Shown: one piece after another, positions 6,828 through 13,723 of the stretch
Layout of the letters: every line of letters begins with the position of its first letter
Numbering within the stretch: position 1 is the first letter of the stretch
Source: JANLHG01 sp964359745
GTDB lineage: Bacteria; Patescibacteriota; Minisyncoccia; Phycocordibacterales; PALSA-1337
Direction of reading: 5' to 3'
DNA: 14,847 nucleotides
NCBI GenBank assembly: GCA_964359745.1
Contig: CAYHTR010000014.1
Span: 1-14,847 of the forward strand
Made by a program: the position numbers and the translations under genes
The notes under the pieces: model-generated
The model's input: the letters and a program-made list of their open reading frames with translations, nothing else
Databases searched by the model: none
What the model was told of the DNA's origin: nothing

Positions 6828-7481
6828 TGGTTTTCTTTTTTGTTTTATTACTATTCCCATTTTTTCAGCAGTAATTTTCATCCATATATCTTCTCCAAAA
6901 GGATTTCCTTTCTTTAGTGAATCATGAATAGAATCAGTAAGCTCTTTTGGTATTTGTTCATTTACAAAAGAAAGATAATTTTCTGGTATTATTATGGGCC
7001 AGTCCGCTAACATCTTTTTTTGCTTTGAACTACCTTTTTCTCTAATCCATAAACTTGACCAACGCCATTTTTCTGCTCGATCAACCATTTTTGCTCGAAA
7101 AGGATTAGATTCTATATATCTAATCACATTCAAACAATAAGTATCAGTTTCTACAGGAAATACTTTATATGAATTTTGATAGAGATGACCAGTACCTACT
7201 AAGTTGTGTGCCGATTGCCAACGCTTTACATGAGTGTTAGTGAGCCAACTCATAAATTGAGATAATTCCCCTTCTTCTTGTGGATATAAAACAAGATGCC
7301 AATGATTTGGCATAATGACAAATGCTAATATACGCATTCCGCTTTGTTCCCATGCCTCGATAAGAGTTTTTAAAAATAATTGATAGTCAGATTCAGATTG
7401 AAAAATGGGAACGCGAGCATTAGCTCGATTCAAAACATGATATATAGTGTTGCCGGGTAATGTCCGAGAAAATAATCTCAT
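6813..7481 (-). CDS. REP-associated tyrosine transposase (RAYT, HUH/Y1 family)
   Basis: The 222-aa protein belongs to the Y1_Tnp single-strand HUH nuclease family linked to REP palindromes. Seen directly: the opening YHVLNRANARVPIF, the metal-binding HUH motif in MPNHWHLVLYP (His60 and His62), and the catalytic-tyrosine helix TYCLNVIRYIESNP (Tyr115 or Tyr122). A C-terminal NPFG...RKPK tail matches the GRPFG...GRPRK pattern common in RAYTs. Length is normal and no frame break is seen. Family members cut and join single-stranded DNA at REP hairpins, and here the gene sits between two such hairpins. A -10 box ending 7 nt before the ATG implies a leaderless mRNA. It is convergent with the PBP2 operon. 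It may be active, since an exact copy of its right end lies nearby, but activity cannot be judged from sequence. Confidence 0.93.
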   Translation of the reverse strand: MRLFSRTLPGNTIYHVLNRANARVPIFQSESDYQLFLKTLIEAWEQSGMRILAFVIMPNHWHLVLYPQEEGELSQFMSWLTNTHVKRWQSAHNLVGTGHLYQNSYKVFPVETDTYCLNVIRYIESNPFRAKMVDRAEKWRWSSLWIREKGSSKQKKMLADWPIIIPENYLSFVNEQIPKELTDSIHDSLKKGNPFGEDIWMKITAEKMGIVIKQKRKPKIIP

Positions 7482-7497
7482 TAATAAAATTATACCA
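7482..7497 (-). promoter_or_regulatory. Leaderless extended -10 promoter of the RAYT gene
   Basis: On the minus strand TGG TATAAT (7497-7489) is followed by 7 nt and then the ATG at 7481. The box lies within the terminal repeat, so it travels with the element. No Shine-Dalgarno is present. Confidence 0.75.
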
Positions 7498-7533
7498 CAT
7501 ATTTTATTAAAAAAACGTGGTGGCCACGGTTTA
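7485..7533 (+). repeat. RAYT element right end (REP hairpin R2)
   Basis: This 49-bp end carries the arms CGTGG (7516-7520) and CCACG (7524-7528) around the loop TGG. It is identical base for base to 8101-8149. On the minus strand the hairpin is followed by seven T, so it can also terminate transcription of the membrane-protein gene that ends at 7541. Confidence 0.9.
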
Positions 7534-7540
7534 CACGATT

Positions 7541-8068
7541 TTAGAAATTCTCCAGAATAGAAAGAGTTTTATCTGTTTCATTGGAATAAAGTTTATAACT
7601 GTTCACAAATACCAGATTTTTAGCACCAGGCAAAACAGGCATAGACGTTACAAGTTCTTTCTTTGAGTTAGCTATTGATTTATAAAACACAACTTTACCA
7701 TTTTCTAGTTTTACCGTATACGTCTTTTTATCACATATCATACTTTTGCCCATATCTTCATCCTTTGTATTTTCATCCCACGAAGTCATCTCTTTACAGC
7801 TATCCACCGTTTGTTTAAATCCCTTATCTCCATTTTGAACATACAGATCTAATCCAAACTCTCTTGAAAACCAGACTCCACCGGTATCTATATGAAATGC
7901 AATATAGACAGTGTCTTTCGGAAAGTTATTTTGAACATGGTAGGTAAGCGGGGTCGGATCGAGATCTCGCGGTACTGGAATAGATAATTGTATGGAATAT
8001 GTTACCGCAAGAAAAATAAGCACGATTAAGAAAATACCTAAAAACTTGAAGATGTTAGTTTTTCTCAT
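7541..8068 (-). CDS. Small membrane-anchored protein of unknown function
   Basis: I do not recognise this 175-aa protein. It has a short basic N-terminus (MRKTNIFKF), one membrane helix at about residues 8-27, then an outside domain rich in polar residues and probable beta strands. That domain contains a pair of cysteines (in SCKEM and ICDKK) that could form a disulfide, possibly by way of the DsbA-like protein encoded downstream. The frame is open back to 8116, but those codons lie partly in the RAYT-end repeat. ATG 8068 gives a good membrane anchor and sits 7 nt after an extended -10 box, so I choose it. The gene is bracketed by two identical 49-bp RAYT ends and could be a passenger of the mobile island. 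Confidence 0.75.
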   Translation of the reverse strand: MRKTNIFKFLGIFLIVLIFLAVTYSIQLSIPVPRDLDPTPLTYHVQNNFPKDTVYIAFHIDTGGVWFSREFGLDLYVQNGDKGFKQTVDSCKEMTSWDENTKDEDMGKSMICDKKTYTVKLENGKVVFYKSIANSKKELVTSMPVLPGAKNLVFVNSYKLYSNETDKTLSILENF

Positions 8069-8084
8069 TTCATTAATTATATCA
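8069..8084 (-). promoter_or_regulatory. Leaderless extended -10 promoter of the membrane-protein gene
   Basis: On the minus strand TGA TATAAT (8084-8076) ends 7 nt before the ATG at 8068. The 8101-8149 repeat supplies a second TGG TATAAT about 30 nt upstream, so the gene may have tandem promoters. Confidence 0.7.
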
Positions 8085-8100
8085 TACTTAGCTTTATTAT

Positions 8101-8149
8101 TAAAATTATACCACATATTTTATTAAAAAAACGTGGTGGCCACGGTTTA
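8101..8149 (+). repeat. Exact 49-bp solo copy of the RAYT right end (REP hairpin R3)
   Basis: All 49 positions match 7485-7533, including the hairpin (arms 8132-8136 and 8140-8144) and the minus-strand TGG TATAAT. No transposase is attached. The copy abuts the uvrD promoter: its outer edge lies about where the uvrD -35 region would be. Confidence 0.93.
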
Positions 8150-8162
8150 TAGTGTATGAAAG

Positions 8163-8177
8163 TGATATAATATTCCT
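8163..8177 (+). promoter_or_regulatory. Leaderless extended -10 promoter of the helicase gene
   Basis: TGA TATAAT (8163-8171) is followed by 6 nt and the ATG at 8178, so the predicted transcription start is the start codon. No Shine-Dalgarno is present. Confidence 0.75.
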
Positions 8178-11072
8178 ATGACATCGGAAAAATTTGAAGA
8201 ACAATATAGACGGTTAAATAAAAAGCAAAAAGAAGCAGTGGACACTATTGAAGGGCCTGTGATGGTGATTGCTGGACCGGGGACAGGAAAGACGACTATT
8301 TTGACGCTTCGCATTGCCAATATTTTAAAAAAAACTGACACGCCACCTTCAGGTATCTTGGCACTTACTTTTACCGAAGCAGGAATTAAAGCGATGCGAA
8401 TGAAGCTCAGGGATATTATTGGTACTCGTGCGGATGAAGTAAAAATCTATACCTTTCATGGCTTTGCATCTGCTGTTATTGGTGAATTTAGAGATCATTT
8501 TGTACATCTTGATAAAACAAAACAACTGATTGATATTGAAGCTGAAAGTTTTATTCGGAATCTTCTTGAAGATAAAAAAATGAGTGATTTACGACCGTTT
8601 GGTAATGCAGATTTTTATGTTCAAAAAATAATTAGTGCGATTAGCGATTCAAAGCGCGAATCTTATACGCCAGATATGGTTCGTAAATTTGTAAAAGAAG
8701 AAATAAAAAGAATTAAAGCAGATGAAGATTCTTATTCCACTAGAGGTAAAAGTAAAGGTGAGCTCAAGGCAGAATTTAAAAAAAAGTTGGAGAAATGTGA
8801 AAAAACCCTTATTTTTGCTGACTTATATGAAGCATATGAGAATAAGAAAAAAGTAGAAAGAAAAATAGATTTTGATGATCTGATTTCCGAAGTTGTAATT
8901 GCTTTAAAACAAGATGAACTTCTTTTGCGATTATTACAGGAAAAGTTTCTTTATATTTTAATTGATGAACATCAAGATACTAATAATTCGCAAAATGAAA
9001 TAATAAAACTCCTTGCAGATTTTTTTGATATACCGAATGTTTTTATTGTAGGTGATGAAAAGCAAGCTATTTATCGTTTTCAAGGTGCTTCAGTCGATAA
9101 TTTTCTAAAATTTCAAAATGTTTGGAAAGAAATAAAAATTATTCGTTTAGAGGATAATTATCGTTCGCACCAAAGCATTTTGGATGCTAGTTTTTCTATG
9201 ATTGAAAATAATTATGCAGATGATGAGTATAAAAATCTGAGAATAAAACTCCATGCTAAAGGAAAAGAATCACCAAAACCAGTTGACATTATTTCAGGAG
9301 AAGATACGGAAGTGACTGAAAAATATTTGATTGATGAACTTAAAAAAATTTCATATAAAAAAAATACAACTATTGCTATTATTACTAAAACCAATCGTGA
9401 TTTAGAACGAATATTGCATAGATGTGAAGTCGAAAGTATTCCTGTATCTTCTGAACGAAGTATTGATATTTTTAGTCATCCAGCAGGAGCACTTTTCTTT
9501 GACCTTATTGAGTTTATTTATGATCCCACGAAATTTGATTTATTAGCTAAAACTCTTATTTCTGGTTTATGGGGATTGTCATTTGATAATTCTGTAGAAC
9601 TTATAAAATCATTAAAAGCAGGAAAAAATATAGAACTTGAGAAAAAACTTCCAATACTAAAAATTATTCAAAGAGAATTTACTGAAGACGGACCTTTGAA
9701 CTTCATTATCCACCTTGCGGAATTGACTGGTTTTCAAAATATTATCGCCAGAGAACCATCATATATGGAAGTTTGGCGAGGAATCGTTACTTTAGCTGAA
9801 AGTATTTTTCGTGAAAGCAATATTCAAAATCCAAGAGAACTTCTTAATCGTCTTGTCGCTTATAAATATTCTGCGGAAACGAGAAGTGTAAAAATAAGTG
9901 TGGGAACTCCTGATTTACCGATTCGAGTAATGACTGCACACGCTAGTAAAGGTTTGGAGTTTGATTATGTTTTTATTCCTTATGCGACTGAGGAATCATG
10001 GGTGGGTAGAAATTGGGGAAATTATTTTGTATTGCCAGAAATAAGAACTATTAATGATATCAAAGATATTCGCCGACTTTTTTATGTTGCTATTACTCGT
10101 GCTCGTATTCATGCAGTAATTCTTTTTGGTGAAAAAAACTATAGCCAATCATTAACTCCACTTCGTTTTATTGGTGAATTAAATACTAATTATATTACTC
10201 ACACTTCACTCAATAAAAAGGAAGAGAAAAAAGCTATTATAACAGCTGTTACAAAATCAAATTCGCATGCAAAAAAATGTATTGATTATGCAAAATCTAT
10301 TCTCCAAGAATCTGGTCTTTCAGTTACTGCTCTTAATCATTTTATAAAATGCCCAAGCGAATTTTTATATCAAAGTATATTAAAACTTCCACAACCCCTC
10401 GCTCCTCTTGCTGAAAAGGGAAATGCAATGCACAAGGCCATCGATACCGTTTGGAAGTCAAAAGATATAAGTGTCAAGTCTATTGAAAATATTTTAAAAA
10501 GTACTATAGAAAATTATTTTTACGATTCTCTTATTCCGTCATTTGAAAAAGAGGGAATTAAAAAAGAATTATTTGATGATATTTCTGTAATCGCTAAAGA
10601 ACTTGAATATCATTTTGCTCAGAAAGGAACTATTTTTTCAGAAACATGGTCTGAAACTGTATTTGGAGGGATTGTACTACACGGTAAGCTTGATGCAATT
10701 ATTGATAATGAAAAAGAAGTTTTTGTTTTTGATTATAAAACAAAACAAGTAATGTCTGAAAATGAAATAAGGGGTGGTACAAAAAACAGTGATGGTAATT
10801 ATTTTCGCCAGCTTGTTTTTTATAAACTTCTATTACAAGACGATTCTCGCTTTTTTGATAAGGAAATCATACCTTCGCTTGTTTTTATTATTCCTGATTC
10901 CAAAGGTCGATGTCCAACAATAACACTTCCTATTGAGAAATCCGATATTGAAAAATTAAAAACAGAAATTCAATCACTTATTGATTCCGTTAATTCTGGT
11001 GCTCTAATGACCACTTTTTGCGATGATGCTAAATGCGAATGGTGTAGATTAAAAAGAGTGTCATTGAGCTAA
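8178..11072 (+). CDS. UvrD/PcrA-type SF1 helicase fused to a Fe-S PD-(D/E)xK nuclease
   Basis: The 964-aa protein joins two modules. Residues 1 to about 660 form an SF1A helicase: Walker A AGPGTGKTT (32-40), the DEHQD box (263-267, where DEYQD or DEFQD is more usual), motif III GDEKQAIYRF (292-301), motif IV LEDNYRSH, motif V TAHASKGLEF and motif VI RLFYVAITRAR. From about residue 715 there is a RecB/AddB/Cas4-like nuclease with GKLDAI (about 834-839) and FDYKTK (about 850). Cysteines near 724 (IKCPSEF) and in CDDAKCEWC near 947 match the split four-Cys pattern of Fe-S nucleases such as AddB and Cas4. The likely role is end resection or recombination repair in the cytoplasm. The gene is monocistronic, and its end overlaps the convergent DsbA-like gene by 12 bp. 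Confidence 0.92.
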   Translation: MTSEKFEEQYRRLNKKQKEAVDTIEGPVMVIAGPGTGKTTILTLRIANILKKTDTPPSGILALTFTEAGIKAMRMKLRDIIGTRADEVKIYTFHGFASAVIGEFRDHFVHLDKTKQLIDIEAESFIRNLLEDKKMSDLRPFGNADFYVQKIISAISDSKRESYTPDMVRKFVKEEIKRIKADEDSYSTRGKSKGELKAEFKKKLEKCEKTLIFADLYEAYENKKKVERKIDFDDLISEVVIALKQDELLLRLLQEKFLYILIDEHQDTNNSQNEIIKLLADFFDIPNVFIVGDEKQAIYRFQGASVDNFLKFQNVWKEIKIIRLEDNYRSHQSILDASFSMIENNYADDEYKNLRIKLHAKGKESPKPVDIISGEDTEVTEKYLIDELKKISYKKNTTIAIITKTNRDLERILHRCEVESIPVSSERSIDIFSHPAGALFFDLIEFIYDPTKFDLLAKTLISGLWGLSFDNSVELIKSLKAGKNIELEKKLPILKIIQREFTEDGPLNFIIHLAELTGFQNIIAREPSYMEVWRGIVTLAESIFRESNIQNPRELLNRLVAYKYSAETRSVKISVGTPDLPIRVMTAHASKGLEFDYVFIPYATEESWVGRNWGNYFVLPEIRTINDIKDIRRLFYVAITRARIHAVILFGEKNYSQSLTPLRFIGELNTNYITHTSLNKKEEKKAIITAVTKSNSHAKKCIDYAKSILQESGLSVTALNHFIKCPSEFLYQSILKLPQPLAPLAEKGNAMHKAIDTVWKSKDISVKSIENILKSTIENYFYDSLIPSFEKEGIKKELFDDISVIAKELEYHFAQKGTIFSETWSETVFGGIVLHGKLDAIIDNEKEVFVFDYKTKQVMSENEIRGGTKNSDGNYFRQLVFYKLLLQDDSRFFDKEIIPSLVFIIPDSKGRCPTITLPIEKSDIEKLKTEIQSLIDSVNSGALMTTFCDDAKCEWCRLKRVSLS

Positions 11073-11777
11073 CATCGCATCAATCAACTGCTTGACTGCT
11101 TCATAAGGTTGTGCTCCATTGATAGGGATTTTATTACCTTTTTTGTCTATAAGAATACTATATGGAGTGCCTGTTTCTGGAATAGAACCGATACCCACTC
11201 GAATTCCATCTTGATAATTTTTTTGAATCTTTTCATCATATTTTCCACTATCAAGACAAATGTTGAATTTTACAAGGTCAAGCCCGATATCTTTGGCAAT
11301 TATCGGTAATTGTAATGGGTCAAGCTGATTATTTGATGGAGTTATAGAAAATATTTTATCAACGTATTGCCAGAATTTTTCATTTCCACCTTGTTCATAA
11401 GCACATTCGGAAGCGTTAGATTCTTTAGGGGATCTTGGATGTATGGAAAGTGGAAAATGGCGATAGACCCAAGCAACTTTTCCATTTTTACCATATTCCT
11501 CCATAATCTTTTGCATCGTCCTATGAAATATTTTACAAAAAGGACATTCAAGGTCAGAAAATTCCACGAGGATAATTGGTGCATCTGGCGTTCCTCTTAT
11601 GTGGTCGTCTGCGGTTATAGGGTCAATATTTATTGCTGAACTTTTTATTGCGGATGCATTTTGCGAATCCATTTTTTCTGTTGGTACTCCTTTGGTATAT
11701 ACAACAGCTCCTCCTATAATAATTCCAGCGATTAAAATTGCAACAGGAATAGTAATTAAGTTATTTTCTTTTTCCAT
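11061..11777 (-). CDS. Membrane-anchored DsbA-like thiol oxidoreductase
   Basis: The 238-aa protein has an N-terminal membrane helix (about residues 8-27), a linker, and a thioredoxin-fold domain of the DsbA/BdbD type (Thioredoxin_4). The redox centre is CPFC (Cys78-Cys81), after VEFSDLE. The cis-proline loop is TGTP (Pro205). Additional cysteines at about 125 and 174 may pair. Such proteins introduce disulfides into secreted proteins outside the cytoplasmic membrane. The gene is transcribed alone from TGT TATAAT (11809-11801), with a leader of about 16 nt and no clear Shine-Dalgarno. Its last codons overlap the convergent helicase gene. A NhaA-fused or lipoprotein form is not indicated. Confidence 0.92.
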   Translation of the reverse strand: MEKENNLITIPVAILIAGIIIGGAVVYTKGVPTEKMDSQNASAIKSSAINIDPITADDHIRGTPDAPIILVEFSDLECPFCKIFHRTMQKIMEEYGKNGKVAWVYRHFPLSIHPRSPKESNASECAYEQGGNEKFWQYVDKIFSITPSNNQLDPLQLPIIAKDIGLDLVKFNICLDSGKYDEKIQKNYQDGIRVGIGSIPETGTPYSILIDKKGNKIPINGAQPYEAVKQLIDAMLAQ

Positions 11778-11800
11778 TTTTTTTTAAATTAATTCAACCC

Positions 11801-11809
11801 ATTATAACA
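11801..11809 (-). promoter_or_regulatory. Extended -10 promoter of the DsbA-like gene
   Basis: TGT TATAAT on the minus strand. The start codon is 23 nt past the -10 box, so the leader should be about 16 nt; it is A/T-rich without a Shine-Dalgarno sequence. Confidence 0.6.
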
Positions 11810-11812
11810 TAA

Positions 11813-11837
11813 GGGGTAGTAGCGAGCGCACTACCCC
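11813..11837 (-). terminator. Hairpin after the 75-aa gene
   Basis: The arms GGGGTAGT (11813-11820) and ACTACCCC (11830-11837) pair over 8 bp with a 9-nt GC-rich loop. It begins 3 nt after the stop of the 75-aa gene. The following T-run on the minus strand is weak (TTATGTTA), so termination may be partial. Confidence 0.65.
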
Positions 11838-11840
11838 CAA

Positions 11841-12068
11841 TTAGACTTGAGTCTTTTCGAACTCAAAGAATGAACAACAGTCGTCTATTTTTTCTGGAAG
11901 TAAATCGGTTTTATCGTAAACGACTACAATAGTGCCACCGGCAAGATTGTATCCATTTGGTTCGCCAATAGCACCGATTCTTCCAACATCAATTAGTTGT
12001 TCTCCTTCTCCTTCAATTCTTATTACTCTAAGTCCAACTTTTCTTGCTTCGTTTTTACTTAGTGGCAT
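11841..12068 (-). CDS. Small 75-aa protein of unknown function
   Basis: I do not recognise this protein. It is soluble, with a basic N-terminus (MPLSKNEARKVGLRVIRI) and a central Gly- and Val-rich stretch (VGRIGAIGEPNGYNLAGG) that suggests a small beta barrel. A Cys-Cys pair lies near the acidic C-terminus. It is very likely real: a canonical AAAGGAGA ribosome site (12083-12076) lies 7 nt before the ATG, a TATAGT -10 box lies at 12097-12092, and a hairpin follows the stop. It is one of the few genes here with a strong Shine-Dalgarno sequence. An SH3-like or KOW-like fold is possible but unproven. Confidence 0.75.
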   Translation of the reverse strand: MPLSKNEARKVGLRVIRIEGEGEQLIDVGRIGAIGEPNGYNLAGGTIVVVYDKTDLLPEKIDDCCSFFEFEKTQV

Positions 12069-12074
12069 ACGCCA

Positions 12075-12097
12075 TCTCCTTTCTTTTTAGAACTATA
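12075..12097 (-). promoter_or_regulatory. Promoter and canonical Shine-Dalgarno of the 75-aa gene
   Basis: TATAGT (12097-12092) is followed about 10 nt later by AAAGGAGA (12083-12076). This layout differs from the leaderless genes nearby. Confidence 0.65.
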
Positions 12098-12122
12098 CTT
12101 TATAAATGATAAGCCAAAGTAA

Positions 12123-12698
12123 TCAAAAAGGCAATGTGAAAGTCATTGCATTTTCCGCTTTATCATGCCATTTATTGGTATCTAGTTTAATATCAAATTC
12201 TTTTTGACCTTCTTTGCATTTTACTGAGCCATTTTTAAACGCATATTCGTAAAGTTCTTTAGTAATTTTCACATCTTCAAGACAGTATTTTCTTATATTA
12301 TCAATTTCGCCATTTTTCCACCAAGTTATGGCTTCAAGTCCATTTCCCGTTTTACCTTTATTAAAAGTTCCGAGTGCTACGCTATCTAATTTTACTCGTC
12401 GTCCAAATGAATTCTTGATTTCTTTGAGCAAATCCAAACTTTTTATTTTAGTCAAATCTCCAGGATAATATTTATTTAACAGAGGAATATCAAAATGATC
12501 GCTATTGTAGCCAATTAACATATCTGTTTTTTCTATAATTGGCCATAACCGAGATAATTCTGATTCAAGAAATGAATCATATTTATCTGTTTCGTAGTTA
12601 TAAATTCCAACAAGTGAAATTGAAAGATCGGCTGGGTCGCTTGAGCCAGCTTCTTGAAAAGTATTTTGAGTTTCAATATCAAATACGATTTTATTCAT
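12123..12698 (-). CDS. DEDD-type 3'-5' exonuclease (RNase H-like fold, YprB-like)
   Basis: The 191-aa protein has the three exonuclease motifs of the DEDD superfamily: Exo I FDIET (Asp7, Glu9), Exo II IGYNSDHFDIPLL (Asp70), and Exo III YCLEDVKIT (Asp142, with Tyr138 four residues before it). This resembles the stand-alone RNase H-like exonucleases annotated as YprB or family-B-polymerase-like exonuclease domains. It should degrade DNA or RNA from the 3' end with two metal ions; the substrate is not evident. The ATG lies 8 nt inside the hisS 3' end, so the two genes form a translationally coupled operon. No polymerase domain is attached. Confidence 0.83.
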   Translation of the reverse strand: MNKIVFDIETQNTFQEAGSSDPADLSISLVGIYNYETDKYDSFLESELSRLWPIIEKTDMLIGYNSDHFDIPLLNKYYPGDLTKIKSLDLLKEIKNSFGRRVKLDSVALGTFNKGKTGNGLEAITWWKNGEIDNIRKYCLEDVKITKELYEYAFKNGSVKCKEGQKEFDIKLDTNKWHDKAENAMTFTLPF

Positions 12699-13620
12699 AG
12701 GACTTGTCCACCGAAGAGGTGGAGAGGTTGTGAGTAATCAAGAAATCTTTAATGGTTACATCTCCCATACCGAAACCTACTGTCGGTACTGGTTCCACAC
12801 CAAACATTTCAAGAAGATTGTCATAACGACCGCCACCGAAAAGAGAACGACGATTTTCTGGATTAGTATCAAAAACCTCAAAAACCATTCCCGTATAGTA
12901 GTCAAAACCGCGAATGATTGATGGATCAAATTGTTCATTTGATATTCCTTTTTCTTTTAATGATTTTAACAGTGAATCGTTAGCGGAAGCCCATAAAATC
13001 TTTTTGTCGTCAGGCATTCCTTCTTTATCCCATTGTCGAAATAATATTGGAATATTTTCTTTAGCAATACCTTGCCCTAGTAACGCAGTTTCCATTGCCA
13101 TTCGGTTGTTTATTTTTATTACAAAATCCTCATCTTTTGCACCAAATGCTTTCATAATCTCGTACGCAAGTGAAATAATTTCAACTTCGGCATTAATAGA
13201 ATTATTGTTTACAATACCCATCAAGTCGCAATTTAATTGCCAGTGTTCTCGCTTGCGACCACGCTGAGGTCGTTCATAACGAAAAACATTTGGAATAGAA
13301 AACCATCGTAGCGGGAATTTTAGGGATTTACGTTTTGCCGCAATCATTCGTGCAAGCGTTGGTGTCATTTCTGGACGAAGGGCTACTTCACGATCACCTT
13401 TGTCTTTGAAAGTATACATTTGCTGACTGACAATTTCATCACTTCCTTTACTTCGATAAAGTTCGGCATATTCTAAAATAGAAGCGGTATATTCTTGATA
13501 ATTAAATTGTTTTGCAATTTTTTTCCACACGCCAAAAATATAATTTTGCACTGTCATATCTTCCGGATAAAAATCCCTAACACCTTTGTAAGGCTCAGTA
13601 TTTATTTTATTATTATTCAT
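12691..13620 (-). CDS. hisS: Histidine--tRNA ligase, catalytic core only
   Basis: This class II synthetase core has 309 aa, against about 420 for standard HisS. Motif 2 (FRYERPQRGRKREHWQ, about 113-128), the HisA segment RGFDYYTGMVFE (237-248), and GGGRYDNLLEMFG (262-274) are well preserved, so it should bind histidine and ATP. The protein stops at residue 309, just after motif 3, with no anticodon-binding domain. The region between motif 2 and HisA is also shorter than usual. Motif 3 reads GFGMGDV, without the usual Arg of GxGxER. HisZ, the HisG regulatory paralogue, is an alternative reading, but no histidine biosynthesis genes are seen and the HisA segment is intact. The 8-nt overlap with the exonuclease gene suggests a designed end, not a fresh break. 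Confidence 0.85.
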   Translation of the reverse strand: MNNNKINTEPYKGVRDFYPEDMTVQNYIFGVWKKIAKQFNYQEYTASILEYAELYRSKGSDEIVSQQMYTFKDKGDREVALRPEMTPTLARMIAAKRKSLKFPLRWFSIPNVFRYERPQRGRKREHWQLNCDLMGIVNNNSINAEVEIISLAYEIMKAFGAKDEDFVIKINNRMAMETALLGQGIAKENIPILFRQWDKEGMPDDKKILWASANDSLLKSLKEKGISNEQFDPSIIRGFDYYTGMVFEVFDTNPENRRSLFGGGRYDNLLEMFGVEPVPTVGFGMGDVTIKDFLITHNLSTSSVDKSYE

Positions 13621-13637
13621 AATTAAAGATTATAGCA
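13621..13637 (-). promoter_or_regulatory. Near-leaderless extended -10 promoter of hisS
   Basis: TGC TATAAT (13637-13629) on the minus strand ends 8 nt before the ATG at 13620. The predicted leader is 0-1 nt. Confidence 0.7.
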
Positions 13638-13667
13638 CAAATATGGTAGCATAATATATGTATTATT

Positions 13668-13704
13668 GCCGAGTCTGCTAAAGGTAGTCGCCTCATTGAA
13701 AAAT
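13668..13704 (+). other. Degenerate tRNA 5'-half-like fragment
   Basis: Bases 13671-13687 match the D-arm region of the downstream tRNA-Gln (13728-13744) at 14 of 17 positions. They are followed by CCTCATTGAAAA, which resembles a 5' anticodon arm with loop TTGAAAA. The 3' side of the anticodon stem and any T-arm are missing. It could be a tRNA remnant or chance similarity. Confidence 0.3.
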
Positions 13705-13723
13705 AGACAATTGTCATCAGAGC

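Larger units (their letters stand above)
6780..7533. mobile_element. RAYT transposon with 48-bp imperfect terminal inverted repeats
   Basis: The 754-bp element runs from TAAAT (6780) to the mirrored GTTTA (7529-7533). Reading inward from each end, 38 of the first 48 positions match. Both ends contain the same layout: a TAAA edge, a hairpin of CGTGG and CCACG arms around a 3-nt loop, a T-rich spacer, and TGGTATAATTTT. The TATAAT begins at inward position 40 in both ends. A single transposase gene fills the interior. The boundaries are inferred from where similarity between the ends and the extra copies stops. Confidence 0.8.

Noticed and set aside
8069..8116. Upstream ATG (8116) for the membrane-protein gene
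   Set aside because: The extra codons come from the RAYT-end repeat and the promoter, and they would put a polar stretch before the membrane anchor.
12914..13267. A 117-aa plus-strand open frame opposite hisS
   Set aside because: It is an antisense shadow; the minus strand encodes well-conserved HisS motifs across the same bases.
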